This document shows positions 34,737 to 43,657 of a stretch of DNA of 64,000 nucleotides, piece after piece (position 1 is the stretch's first letter; every line of letters begins with the position of its first letter). Both the position numbers and the translations under genes were made by a program. The DNA is from Pseudomonas asiatica (GTDB lineage: Bacteria; Pseudomonadota; Gammaproteobacteria; Pseudomonadales; Pseudomonadaceae), in assembly GCF_040214835.1 (NCBI RefSeq), contig NZ_CP157874.1, forward strand, positions 2,794,001 to 2,858,000, in the 5' to 3' direction. The notes below the pieces were generated by a model, which saw only the letters and a list, made by a program, of their open reading frames with translations, did no database searches and was not told the DNA's origin.

Positions 34737-35921
34737 CTAGTGCCCACCCTTCATCCGCCGTGCCACCAGGTAGATCCCCAGCCCGACCAGCGCCGTAGCC
34801 GCGCCGATGTACCCGGTGCTGGTCCAGCCCATGCCTGCGGTAATCGCCATGCCGCCCAGCCACGGCCCCAGCGCATTGGCCAGGTTGAACGCCGCATGGT
34901 TGGAGGCCGCCGCCAGGCTTGGCGCTTCATGGGCAATGTCCATCAGGCGGATCTGCAACGGTGCCGCCAGGGCAATCATGGTGCCGACCAGGCCAATGCC
35001 CAGCAGCAGGCTCCACAGCGCCTGGGCGGCAAAGCTGAAGAACAGCAGCACGGCAATCGACCACACCAGCACCAGCCCGACGGCGCGGAACTGCAGGCGG
35101 TCGAACAGCTTGCCTCCGGCGATGTTGCCGACAATGCCACCGACGCCGAACGCCGCCAGGCCGAACGGAATCCACTGCGGCGACACCTGGGTCACCTGCA
35201 ACATGGTCGGCGCCAGGTAGCTGAACACACAGAACATGCCGGCAAAGCCGATCGAGGCGATGCCCAGCGCCATCCACACCTGCGGCAGGGTGAAGGCTTG
35301 CAGTTCCTTGCGCGGGTCGCTGCGCACTTCATCGTGGCGCTGGGGCACGAAGCGCCAGACCAGGGCGATGGTGCACAGGGCGATCGCGCCAACCAGCACG
35401 AACGCCGAGCGCCAGCCGAAGTACTGGCCCAGCAAGGTGGCGATCGGGTTGCCGAGCAACATGGCCAGGGTCAGCCCCATCATCACCCGGGCCACGGCCC
35501 CCGCCCGCTGGTCCTTGGCTACCATGCTCGACGCCACCACCGCCGCGATGCCGAAGTAGGCGCCATGGGGCAGGCCGCTGATGAAGCGGAAGGCGACAAG
35601 GCCACCGAACGAGGGGGCGAAGGCGGTAGCCAGGTTGCCAAGGGCATACAGCGCCATCAACAACAGCAGCATGTGCTTGCGCAACAGCCGGGCACCGATG
35701 ATCGCCAGTGTCGGGGCGCCGACCATCACCCCCAGCGCATAGGCGCTGATGGCATGGCCCACCTGGGGCTCGCTCAATTGCAGGTTGCTGGCGATATCGG
35801 GCATCAGGCCCATGATGGCGAACTCGCCGGTGCCAATGGCAAAGCTGCCCAGCGCCATGGCGGCTTCCATCTTCGCGACGGTAGTTTTGCTGGGGAGAGG
35901 GGGTAATTCCTGAACTGACAT
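34737..35921 (-). CDS. MFS transporter (DHA1 drug/arabinose-efflux type)
   Basis: 394 residues with twelve predicted helices and the family motifs MALGSFAIGTGEFAIMGLMPDIA (about 22-45), ARLLRKHMLLL in the 2-3 loop and GLPHGAYFGIAAVVASSM in helix 4-5. This is the DHA1 group that includes AraJ, SotB and PbuE-like exporters. It faces the diaminopropionate genes tail to tail, so cotranscription is excluded. Probable proton-driven efflux of a small polar metabolite or drug; the substrate is unknown. Confidence 0.9.
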   Translation of the reverse strand: MSVQELPPLPSKTTVAKMEAAMALGSFAIGTGEFAIMGLMPDIASNLQLSEPQVGHAISAYALGVMVGAPTLAIIGARLLRKHMLLLLMALYALGNLATAFAPSFGGLVAFRFISGLPHGAYFGIAAVVASSMVAKDQRAGAVARVMMGLTLAMLLGNPIATLLGQYFGWRSAFVLVGAIALCTIALVWRFVPQRHDEVRSDPRKELQAFTLPQVWMALGIASIGFAGMFCVFSYLAPTMLQVTQVSPQWIPFGLAAFGVGGIVGNIAGGKLFDRLQFRAVGLVLVWSIAVLLFFSFAAQALWSLLLGIGLVGTMIALAAPLQIRLMDIAHEAPSLAAASNHAAFNLANALGPWLGGMAITAGMGWTSTGYIGAATALVGLGIYLVARRMKGGH

Positions 35922-36033
35922 CTGGATCCTTGTTGAAACATGCTGAAACGTTCAAGGCGGGATCATAGTCAATCCGTGACGGTGACGTCGAGGAAGCTGG
36001 CCGGCTTCCTGGACCTGCGGCATGAACAGCACC

Positions 36034-36119
36034 TGTGGGAGCGGGCATGCCCGCGAAGAATCCAGCGCGGAGGATGGCACCGGCTGCGCCGGTGTTCGCG
36101 GGCACGCCCGCTCCCACAA
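36034..36119. repeat. REP pair, GGGAGCGGG family
   Basis: CCTGTGGGAGCGGGCATGCC to CGCGAAG, the small CACCGGCTGCGCCGGTG hairpin, then TTCGCGGGCACGCCCGCTCC. Same architecture as a single unit of the 118-bp array at 4973-5688. Confidence 0.93.
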
Positions 36120-36145
36120 GGCTCTGCACAAGCCTGGGAGGGGGA

Positions 36146-36616
36146 TTACAACGTCAGCTTCTTGCTGAACTTGGTCTCCATGACAATGTGCGACGCCGTA
36201 TGGGTCACACCCTTGATCATGTTTATACGGGTCAGTTCGGCATTCAGTTCGCCCAAGGTGTGGGTGGTCAGGTGGATGATGAAATCCATTTCGCCCGATA
36301 CCGCGTACACCGCCTGCACCGACTCCATCTTGCGCAAGGTGGTCATCACGTCGGTGTAGCTCTTGTTGCTGCAGGAGGTCATGGTGAAGCAGTTGATCAC
36401 CTGCTGCAGCTTGTCCTGGTCGATGCGCACGCTGTAGCCGGTGATCACGCCGGCATTTTCCAGGCGGTTGATGCGCTCCTGCACCGCCGAGCGCGACACA
36501 CCCAGCTTGCGTGCCAGCGAGGCTGTGGGCTCGCGGGCGTTGGCCTGCAGCAGCGCCAGCAGTTGGCGGTCCTTTTCGGTAAGTTTGAACAGCGCGCCGG
36601 GGGGGAGGGCGTCCAT
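36146..36616 (-). CDS. Lrp/AsnC-family regulator
   Basis: 156 residues: helix-turn-helix about 12-50 (DRQLLALLQANAREPTASLARKLGVSRSAVQERINRLE) and a C-terminal RAM domain (YAVSGEMDFIIHLTTHTLGELNAEL). ATG 36616 gives MDALPPGALFKL. It follows the oxidoreductase gene on the same strand (20 bases between), so it is probably the last gene of that operon and regulates it in response to an amino acid. Confidence 0.92.
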   Translation of the reverse strand: MDALPPGALFKLTEKDRQLLALLQANAREPTASLARKLGVSRSAVQERINRLENAGVITGYSVRIDQDKLQQVINCFTMTSCSNKSYTDVMTTLRKMESVQAVYAVSGEMDFIIHLTTHTLGELNAELTRINMIKGVTHTASHIVMETKFSKKLTL

Positions 36617-36636
36617 GGCGATTCCTGGTTGTCGTT

Positions 36637-37932
36637 CTAGTTGTTGTACTGCGAGCGCGCTTCCTGGAACCGGTCCATCAGTTTCAGCCCGGCATACACC
36701 GCTTGTGCCGCAGCAGGCCCAAACGGTCCGCCGTTCCATTCCAGGCCATAGGCATCGAACAGGCGATAACGGTCGGTTTCGCCGCACACTGCCTCGGCGA
36801 CTACCCTGGCGCCCACGGGTGCGGTGTTCATACCATGGCCCCCAAATGAAGTACAGGCCCACAACCCCGGGCCCAGAGGGCCGATGTGCGGCATCTTGTG
36901 GCGGGCGTAGCCCATCAGCCCGGACCAGGCCTTGGCGACTTTCAAACCCTGCAGCTGCGGATAAACGCTGAGGATGTCACGGGTCAGCAACTGCCCGAGG
37001 CGTTGTTCGTCCTGCAGATTGCGGGTGGTGATATGGCCACCCCACAGCAGGCGGTCACCTTCGACGATGCGGTAGTAATCCGAGGCGCGGCGGTTGTCGC
37101 CGACGGCATCCGTGGTACGTACCACGTCATTCAGGCGTTCACCCAGGTGTTCGGTGAGTACCACGTAGGTGGCGATCGGCAGGAAAGCTCGGCGCAGCCG
37201 GCCGAACTCGGCGCCGCCGTAACCGCCGCAGCAGTACACCACATCGGCACAGGTGACCGCGCCGTGGGCAGTGGTTACGCGGTGGCGCCCGGCCACGCGT
37301 GCTACCCGCAGCATGGGCGATTGCTCGTGGATACAGCCGCCGGCAAGCTCGACCAGCTCGGCCAGGCCCAGGCAGTAGTTCAGCGGGTGGAAATGAAAAC
37401 CATGGCTGTCGCGCAGCCCCTGGTAGTAGCAGTCGGTGTTCAGGTGGCTGCGTAGCGTCGGGGTATCCAGGTATTCCATCTCGAAACCGAAGTCACGGGC
37501 CATGCGGTCGCGGGTGCGCTGCAGGTTGTCGGCGTCGTCGTAGCGCACCACGCTGAGTTTGCCGGTGGTCGCGGCACAGCCTGGCAGCTGGTGGCGGGCG
37601 ATGGTGTCGCGGACGATATCGACGCCCTCCAGTGACAGCCGGAACAATGCCGCTGCTGTCGGCTTGCCGCAGCGCCGCTCGATGGCCGACAGCCCTTCGG
37701 ACCAGCCCTGCAGCACGAAGCCGCCATTGCGCCCTGAGGCCCCCCAGGCCACTCGCGCGGCTTCCAGCAATACCACCGAGCGCCCGCGCGACAGCAGTTC
37801 CAAGGCTACGCTCAGGCCCGCCAGGCCGCCGCCGATGACGCATACATCGGCCCGGGTTTCGCCGGCCAAAGCCGGGCGCTGCGAGGCCGGGCGCATGGTT
37901 CCGGTGTAGTAGTTGTTGCTGTAGCTGGACAT
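36637..37932 (-). CDS. OrdL/PuuB-type FAD-dependent amine oxidase
   Basis: About 431 residues of the DAO family. The FAD Rossmann motif ADVCVIGGGLAGLSVALELLSRG is at about 27-50, with VVLLEAARVAWGASGRNGGF next; the C-terminal cofactor region reads MPHIGPLGPGLWACTSFGGHGM. PuuB oxidises gamma-glutamylputrescine and relatives oxidise secondary amines or amino acids. Start: ATG 37932 (MSSYSNNYY, with AAAAGGA upstream) is preferred; ATG 37944 and a GTG at 37977 are alternatives. Cotranscribed with the Lrp gene and probably preceded by the ABC genes on the same strand, suggesting import and then oxidation of an amino acid or amine. Confidence 0.88.
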   Translation of the reverse strand: MSSYSNNYYTGTMRPASQRPALAGETRADVCVIGGGLAGLSVALELLSRGRSVVLLEAARVAWGASGRNGGFVLQGWSEGLSAIERRCGKPTAAALFRLSLEGVDIVRDTIARHQLPGCAATTGKLSVVRYDDADNLQRTRDRMARDFGFEMEYLDTPTLRSHLNTDCYYQGLRDSHGFHFHPLNYCLGLAELVELAGGCIHEQSPMLRVARVAGRHRVTTAHGAVTCADVVYCCGGYGGAEFGRLRRAFLPIATYVVLTEHLGERLNDVVRTTDAVGDNRRASDYYRIVEGDRLLWGGHITTRNLQDEQRLGQLLTRDILSVYPQLQGLKVAKAWSGLMGYARHKMPHIGPLGPGLWACTSFGGHGMNTAPVGARVVAEAVCGETDRYRLFDAYGLEWNGGPFGPAAAQAVYAGLKLMDRFQEARSQYNN

Positions 37933-38029
37933 CGGCTGGGTCATCCTTTTACTGAGCGTTGCATGTTCTACGGGCACGCGGGGGCCGCACGCCCTTCAGC
38001 TGAGGGGCGCTGGCCTGTGGGTGATGGGG

Positions 38030-38869
38030 TTATTGCACTTGCGTGAGGTCGGCGCCGTACCACTTCTCGGACAGCTGCTTCAGCGTACCGTCGGCCTTCA
38101 TGCTTTCGACGGCCTTGGCCAGTTCGGCATTGAAGGCGTCGTCGCCCTTGTCGGTGGCGATGGCCAGCGGTTCGTAGTAGGCGGGCTTGCCCTGCACCGG
38201 GGCAATCGGGTAACCGGCCTTGATCGCGCCCATGATGGTCGGCAGCGGCGACAGTGCGGCATCCAGGCGGGTGCCGTTGCCCATGCGCAGGTCATCCAGC
38301 GGGCCCATGCTGTCGCCGTAGGTCTGCACATCGCCAGGCTCCACGGTGTAGCTGAACGCAGGTACGTCCGCCGCGTCGATCTTCAGCCGGCGGTTGATGT
38401 AGTCCTCGGAGGTGGTGCCGGCCTCGACGCCGATGGTCTTGCCATTGAGGTCGGCAGCGCTGGCGCCAGCGGCATCCTTGTGCACTGCGAACATGTAGGG
38501 GGTGTAGTAGTAGATGGCCGGGAAGTCGAGTACGCGGCCACGTTCGGTGGTAGGCGTCATCGAACCGACCGACAGGTCCCAGCGGCTGGCCCAGCGCCCG
38601 GCAGTGATGATGCCGTACTCGGGGGTGACAAACGCTACCGTGGTGCCCATGCGCTTGCCGATTTCGTTGGCAACATCGATGTCGAAGCCCTTGAGGGTGT
38701 TGTCCTCGCCAAGGAACGACTGCGGTGGCCAGTTGGCGGCGGTGGCCACTTTCATGACCTTGCTCTGGTGGATGCGATCCAGGGTGGCGCCCGCCCAGGC
38801 GGCGCCGGTCATCAGGGCCAGGCTGCCGGCGACGGCAGTGAGGGCAAACAAGCGTGCAAGTGGGTTCAT
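38030..38869 (-). CDS. amino-acid ABC transporter substrate-binding protein
   Basis: 279 residues, family SBP_bac_3: signal peptide (MNPLARLFALTAVAGSLALMTGAAWA) and a two-lobe binding domain with LKGFDIDVANEIGKRMGTTVAFV (about 59-81) and ADLNGKTIGVEAGTTSEDYI (about 140-160). A periplasmic receptor for polar or basic amino acids or opine-like compounds. ATG 38869 was chosen for the signal peptide. Third gene of the permease, ATPase and binding-protein operon (all leftward), 97 bases before the oxidase gene. Confidence 0.92.
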   Translation of the reverse strand: MNPLARLFALTAVAGSLALMTGAAWAGATLDRIHQSKVMKVATAANWPPQSFLGEDNTLKGFDIDVANEIGKRMGTTVAFVTPEYGIITAGRWASRWDLSVGSMTPTTERGRVLDFPAIYYYTPYMFAVHKDAAGASAADLNGKTIGVEAGTTSEDYINRRLKIDAADVPAFSYTVEPGDVQTYGDSMGPLDDLRMGNGTRLDAALSPLPTIMGAIKAGYPIAPVQGKPAYYEPLAIATDKGDDAFNAELAKAVESMKADGTLKQLSEKWYGADLTQVQ

Positions 38870-38930
38870 TCGGTAAGTCTCCGGGTATGCAATTGTTGTT
38901 GTGGTGTTGGCACAGCGGTAGACACAGGCC

Positions 38931-39695
38931 TCAGTGGCTGAGAATTTGCGAAAGGAACTCCCTGGCGCGGGCATGGCGCGGGTTGTCGAAGAAGTCGTTG
39001 GGCCGGGCCTGCTCGATGACCTGGCCTTGGTCCATGAAGATGATGCGGTCGGCGACCCGGCGGGCGAAGCCCATTTCGTGGGTGACACAGAGCATGGTGA
39101 TGCCATCCTGGGCCAGCTCGCCCATCACATCGAGCACTTCCTTGACCATTTCCGGGTCCAGTGCCGAAGTGGGTTCGTCGAACAGCATGATCCGCGGCTT
39201 CATGCACAGCGCGCGGGCAATGGCTACCCGCTGTTGCTGGCCACCGGAAAGCTGGCCGGGGAATTTGTCGGCTTGGCTGGCGATGCGCACCCGCTCCAGG
39301 TACTCCAGGGCCAGGGCGCGGGCCTGGGCCTCGTTGAGCCTGCTGACCAGGCGCGGACCGAGCATCAGGTTTTCCAGCACGGTCAGGTGCGGGAACAGGT
39401 TGAACTGCTGGAACACCATGCCGACCTGGCGACGAATGGCGGCCACGCTGGCGGCATCACGGTCAAGCGGGTTGCCGGCAATCAGCACCTCGCCTTTCTG
39501 GAAGTCCTCCAGCAGGTTCAGGCAGCGAATCAGTGTGGACTTGCCTGAGCCTGACGGGCCGCAGACCACCACGATCTCGCCGCTGGCGATTTCCAGGTCG
39601 ATACCCTTGAGTACATGAAAGTCGCCGTACCATTTCTGCAGACCGCGGATCGATACGGCGGCCTGGGCGGCAGCTGGGGTGACTACTTGGTTCAT
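38931..39695 (-). CDS. amino-acid ABC transporter ATP-binding protein
   Basis: 254 residues, GlnQ/HisP class. Walker A GPSGSGKSTLIRC (about 46-58), signature LSGGQQQRVAIARAL (about 148-162), Walker B RIMLFDEPTSALDPEMV and H-loop CVTHEMGFARRVADR. It energises import of a polar amino acid with the adjacent permease (39711) and binding protein (38030). An N-terminal extension of about 15 residues precedes the core. Confidence 0.94.
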   Translation of the reverse strand: MNQVVTPAAAQAAVSIRGLQKWYGDFHVLKGIDLEIASGEIVVVCGPSGSGKSTLIRCLNLLEDFQKGEVLIAGNPLDRDAASVAAIRRQVGMVFQQFNLFPHLTVLENLMLGPRLVSRLNEAQARALALEYLERVRIASQADKFPGQLSGGQQQRVAIARALCMKPRIMLFDEPTSALDPEMVKEVLDVMGELAQDGITMLCVTHEMGFARRVADRIIFMDQGQVIEQARPNDFFDNPRHARAREFLSQILSH

Positions 39696-39710
39696 CGTGA
39701 TGCTCCTCGA

Positions 39711-40676
39711 TCAGCGGTGGGCGCGGTCGAAACGTTTTTCCAGGCGCGACTGCACGGCTTCGAGCAGGATCGACAGCACCCAGTACAGGACGGCGGCGGT
39801 AATCAGCATTTCCAGGTGGCGGAACTCTGCGCGGCCCTGTGTGCGAGCCAGGAACATCAACTCCCACACGCCGATCACTGACACCAGCGAGCTGTCCTTG
39901 AGCATGGAAATGAACTGATTGCCGGTGGGCGGGATGATCAGTCGCATCGACTGCGGCAGGATCACCCGGGTCATTGCCTGGAAGGGGGTCAGGCCAATTG
40001 CTCGCGAGGCTTCCCACTGCCCGCGCGGAATGCTGCTGATGCCGGCGCGGAAGATTTCCGTCATGTAGGCGCCATAGCACAGCGACAGGGCCAGGATGCC
40101 CGCCGGCACTGCACCGACCACGTAGCCGAGTTGGGGGATGCCGAGATAGATCAGGTAGATCTGGATCAGCAGCGGTACACCGCGGAAGAACGAGGTATAG
40201 AAACTGGCGATGGCGATGGCGAAGCCGTTGGACGACAAGCGTGCAGTCGCACCCATCAGGGCCAGGACGAAAGCGATGGCGATCGAGATCGTGGACACGT
40301 AGACGGTGGTGAACACCCCTTGGGTAATCATGAAGCCGACCTTGCTGGCGATGAAACTGTAAGACAGGTCGAAAGTGTCGAAGAACAGCAGGAACAGCAG
40401 CAACAGTTCGAACCAGACGGTGATTACCTGGGCCCGTAGCGCAAAGCGGCCGAGGATGAACAGATTCAGCACCAGGGTGACGGCCAAGGTGGCGGCCACG
40501 GCGATGTTGCGCATTAGCGGTGCCTGCAGGTCGAGCACGATCGGGCCCATCAGCCGGGCCAGGCTACCGTCGCCCACACCGTAGAAAAGGGCGAGTGCAA
40601 AGATCACGGCGGTGGTCAGGGCCATGAACGCAGGGTTGTCGGTCGCACGCGGTTTGACGATATGGTCTCTGTACAT
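39711..40676 (-). CDS. amino-acid ABC transporter permease (HisM/GlnP class)
   Basis: 321 residues: longer than classic 220-residue members because of an N-terminal extension with about three extra helices (residues 20-120). The HisM-type core starts near GVFTTVYVSTISIAIAFVL and has the EAA loop PRGQWEASRAIGLTPFQAMTRVILPQSMR (about 238-266). It probably forms a homodimeric channel because only one permease gene is present. ATG 40676 (MYRDHIVKP) is the chosen start. First gene of the leftward ABC operon. Confidence 0.92.
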   Translation of the reverse strand: MYRDHIVKPRATDNPAFMALTTAVIFALALFYGVGDGSLARLMGPIVLDLQAPLMRNIAVAATLAVTLVLNLFILGRFALRAQVITVWFELLLLFLLFFDTFDLSYSFIASKVGFMITQGVFTTVYVSTISIAIAFVLALMGATARLSSNGFAIAIASFYTSFFRGVPLLIQIYLIYLGIPQLGYVVGAVPAGILALSLCYGAYMTEIFRAGISSIPRGQWEASRAIGLTPFQAMTRVILPQSMRLIIPPTGNQFISMLKDSSLVSVIGVWELMFLARTQGRAEFRHLEMLITAAVLYWVLSILLEAVQSRLEKRFDRAHR

Positions 40677-40845
40677 GGGGTCGTGCCTCACGGAGCTGGG
40701 CTCGTTTGTTGTTGTGAGGCCATTGTAGGGAGGCGAAGCGCAGGCAAGAACCTGACGGATTGCAACGATTGACAGGTTTGTAATGGCATTTGACGGGTGC
40801 ATTGCCTGACATTTGCTGCCTGGGTCCCGTCAACTCGTTTGCCAC

Positions 40846-40946
40846 CGGATGCGCCGGTATTCGCGGCTAAAGCCGCTCCCACAGGGATCACTGCAGGCTT
40901 GCGGTATGCACAACCCCTGCGGGAGCGGCTTTAGCCGCGAAGAGGC
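40846..40946. repeat. REP pair, GGGAGCGGCTTTAGCCGCGAA variant
   Basis: GATGCGCCGGTATTCGCGGC then TAAAGCCGCTCCCACAGG, spacer, and the inverse CGGGAGCGGCTTTAGCCGCG AAGAGGCCGG. Between the ABC operon promoter and the end of the LysR gene. Confidence 0.92.
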
Positions 40947-40961
40947 CGGAACAGGCTGGCC

Positions 40962-41843
40962 TCAACGCTCCAGGTAATGGGTCTGCGCGGCAAAATCGAT
41001 GAAGCGCTTGCTGGCCAGCGACAGGTATTCCCCCGAGCGCCAGCACAAGCGGAAGCTCATCTGCTGCGCTGGCTGGAACGGTACGCCGACAATGCCCGGC
41101 GTGCGTTGTTGCACCGAGCGCAGCAGGGTCGCCACGCCCATGTTGTCCAGCGCGGCCTGTACCACCAGCGATACGAAGTTGCTCTGCAGTGCTACCTGGT
41201 ATGTGATGCCATGTTCGGCGAAGAACGCATCCAGCAGGTGGCGCTGCACGAAGGTGCGGTCGAATACCACCATGTCGGTATTGCGCAGGTCCTCGGCCGT
41301 GAGGAAGGCCTTGCCGGCATAGGGATGGTCAGGGTGCATGCACGCCAGCATCTCGTCGCTGCCCAGCAGGATCGATTCCTTGTCGGGCGGCACGCGCCTG
41401 GACTCCAGCAGCGCCAGGTCGATTTCCCGTTGTTCCAGGCGATGGCCAATGTCCTCGGCACTGCCTTCGAACACGGTCATGGCAATGCCCGGGTACAGCT
41501 GGCGGAAGGCGTTCATCAAGCCGGGCACATAGTGCAGGCCGAACATCGGCGGGATACCCAGGCGCACTTCGCCGCGCTTCAGGTCGGCCATGTCGCGCAG
41601 TTCTTGCCGGGCCACATCCATTTCGCGCAGGGCCGATTCGATACGTGGCAGGAAGCGTTCGCCCTCGGCTGTCAGGATGACTTTGCGCGTGGTGCGGTTG
41701 AACAGGGTGACGCCCAGTTCTTCTTCCAGGCGGGTAACAGCCATGCTCAGTGCCGGCTGGGCAATATGCAGGTGCTGCGCGGCTTTGGTGAAGCTGCCTT
41801 GGCGCACGATCTCGACGCAGCAGCGCAATGCCTTGAGGTTCAT
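40962..41843 (-). CDS. LysR-family regulator, divergent from acetolactate synthase
   Basis: 293 residues: N-terminal winged helix (MNLKALRCCVEIVRQGSFTKAAQHLHIAQPALSMAVTRLEEELG, then LFNRTTRKVILTAEGE) and a periplasmic-binding-like sensor domain (about 90-290). It belongs to the CynR/CbbR-like group by its N-terminal pattern. It is divergent from the acetolactate synthase gene, with a 170-base AT-rich spacer holding two inverted repeats, so it probably controls that gene and itself. Confidence 0.92.
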   Translation of the reverse strand: MNLKALRCCVEIVRQGSFTKAAQHLHIAQPALSMAVTRLEEELGVTLFNRTTRKVILTAEGERFLPRIESALREMDVARQELRDMADLKRGEVRLGIPPMFGLHYVPGLMNAFRQLYPGIAMTVFEGSAEDIGHRLEQREIDLALLESRRVPPDKESILLGSDEMLACMHPDHPYAGKAFLTAEDLRNTDMVVFDRTFVQRHLLDAFFAEHGITYQVALQSNFVSLVVQAALDNMGVATLLRSVQQRTPGIVGVPFQPAQQMSFRLCWRSGEYLSLASKRFIDFAAQTHYLER

Positions 41844-41872
41844 TGAGGGGGTTTACCGTTCATAACAAACTG

Positions 41873-41887
41873 TGATGCCAAGCATCA
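41873..41887. promoter_or_regulatory. inverted repeat, candidate LysR operator
   Basis: TGATGC-CAA-GCATCA, perfect 6-bp arms with a 3-base centre, 30 bases before the LysR start. It is followed by AT-rich sequence (AATATATTTATTATTATTAA), the likely promoter core for the acetolactate synthase gene. Confidence 0.5.
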
Positions 41888-41934
41888 TAACAATATATTT
41901 ATTATTATTAACCAGAGGGCCTACGATGCGCGCC

Positions 41935-41960
41935 ACTGAGACATCCTGCAACATCTCAGT
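41935..41960 (+). promoter_or_regulatory. inverted repeat in acetolactate synthase leader
   Basis: ACTGAGA (41935-41941) and TCTCAGT (41954-41960), perfect 7-bp arms and a 12-base loop, 54 bases before the synthase ATG. Could be an operator or a 5' UTR hairpin; there is no T-tract after it. Confidence 0.35.
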
Positions 41961-42013
41961 CACGCAGCTTAATAAATCTGCAATCCCACAAAGATTTTGA
42001 GGTAGTACCCCAA

Positions 42014-43657
42014 ATGGCCAAGGCCGCCGATGTCGTTGTGCAATGCCTGGAAAACGAAGGTGTCGAGTATGTATTCGGCATTCCTGGTGAGGAAAACCTC
42101 GACCTGCTCGAATCCCTGCGCAAGTCGAAGATCAAGCTGGTACTTACCCGTCACGAGCAGTCCGCAGGTTTCATGGCTGCCACCTATGGTCGCCTGACCG
42201 GCAAGACCGGCGTCAGCCTGTCGACCCTCGGCCCTGGCGCCACCAACCTGGTCACCGCCAGCGCCTACGCCTACCTGGGCGGCATGCCGATGATGATGAT
42301 CACCGGCCAGAAGCCGATCAAGAAGTCCAAGCAGGGCCGTTTCCAGATCATCGACGTGTGCGGCATGATGGACCCCATCACCAAGTACACCCACCAGTTC
42401 GCCTCCGCCGACAACATCCCTTCGCGCATGCGCGAAGCCTTCCGCCTGGCTGAAGAAGAAAAGCCGGGTGCCGTGCACCTGGAGCTGCCGGAAGACATCG
42501 CCGCCGAGCAGACCGACGCACTGCCGATCCCGCCAAGCCTGCACCGCCGTCCGCTGGCCGAGCACGTGGCGATCGACGCTGCCGTGCAAAAGCTGCTGAA
42601 CGCCCGCAATCCGATCCTGGTGATCGGCGCCGGCGCCAACCGCAAGATGACCGCCAAGGTCCTCAAGCAGCTGATCGACAAGACCGGCATCCCGTTCATC
42701 ACCACCCAGATGGGCAAAGGTGTGGTCGACGAGCGTCACCCGCGCTTCCTGGGCAACGCCGCGCTGTCGTCGGGTGACTTCGTGCACCGCGCCGTCGAAG
42801 CCGCCGACCTGATCGTCAACATCGGCCACGACGTGATCGAGAAGCCACCGTTCTTCATGGTCCGTGGCGGCACCGAGGTCATCCACATCAACTTCCGCTC
42901 CGCCGAAGTCGATGCCGTGTACTTCCCGCAGGTTGAAGTGATCGGCGACATCGCCAACGCCGTATGGCAGATCAGCGAAGCGCTGAACGACACTTCGCAC
43001 TGGGACTTCACCCGCCTGATGGCGATCCGTGAAGCCAACGAAGCGCAGATCGCCGAAGGTGCCGACGACAACCGCTTCCCGGTCTACCCGCAGCGCATGG
43101 TCGCCGACATCCGTCGCGTGCTGCCGTCCGAAGGCATCGTTGCCCTGGACAACGGCATCTACAAGATCTGGTTCGCCCGCAACTACAAGGCGCACAAGCC
43201 GAACACCGTACTGCTGGACAACGCCCTGGCGACCATGGGCGCCGGCCTGCCATCGGCCATGGCCGCGCACCTGGTGCACCCGGACCGCCCGGTGATCTCG
43301 GTTTGCGGCGACGGCGGCTTCATGATGAACAGCCAGGAGCTGGAAACTGCAGTACGCCTGGGCATGCACATCACCGTGGTGATCCTGCGTGACGACGGCT
43401 ACGGCATGATCCGCTGGAAGCAGGCCAACATGGGCTTCACCGATTTCGGCCTGGACTACGGCAACCCGGACTTCGTCAAGTACGCCGAAGCCTACGGTGC
43501 CAACGGCCACCGCGTGGAAAGCGCCGAAGGCCTGCTGCCGCTGCTCGAGCACTGCATCAAGACCCCAGGCGTGCACGTGATCGACTGCCCGGTCGATTAC
43601 AGCGAGAACGACCGCATCCTCAACAGCGAGCTGCGTGAGCGCGCGCTGGCGGTGTAA
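42014..43657 (+). CDS. acetolactate synthase, catabolic (AlsS-like) type
   Basis: 547 residues, a ThDP enzyme condensing two pyruvates to acetolactate. N-terminal PYR domain with catalytic Glu in TRHEQSAGFMAATYGRLTG (about 48), central domain, and PP domain with the ThDP/Mg motif GDGGFMMNSQELETAVRLG (about 433). It has no FAD-type regulatory partner gene nearby (no ilvN), as expected for the stand-alone AlsS-like form. A short hairpin-rich leader and LysR gene lie upstream. Its last codons are copied in the duplicated spacer that follows. Codon use is strongly biased, suggesting high expression. Confidence 0.92.
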   Translation: MAKAADVVVQCLENEGVEYVFGIPGEENLDLLESLRKSKIKLVLTRHEQSAGFMAATYGRLTGKTGVSLSTLGPGATNLVTASAYAYLGGMPMMMITGQKPIKKSKQGRFQIIDVCGMMDPITKYTHQFASADNIPSRMREAFRLAEEEKPGAVHLELPEDIAAEQTDALPIPPSLHRRPLAEHVAIDAAVQKLLNARNPILVIGAGANRKMTAKVLKQLIDKTGIPFITTQMGKGVVDERHPRFLGNAALSSGDFVHRAVEAADLIVNIGHDVIEKPPFFMVRGGTEVIHINFRSAEVDAVYFPQVEVIGDIANAVWQISEALNDTSHWDFTRLMAIREANEAQIAEGADDNRFPVYPQRMVADIRRVLPSEGIVALDNGIYKIWFARNYKAHKPNTVLLDNALATMGAGLPSAMAAHLVHPDRPVISVCGDGGFMMNSQELETAVRLGMHITVVILRDDGYGMIRWKQANMGFTDFGLDYGNPDFVKYAEAYGANGHRVESAEGLLPLLEHCIKTPGVHVIDCPVDYSENDRILNSELRERALAV

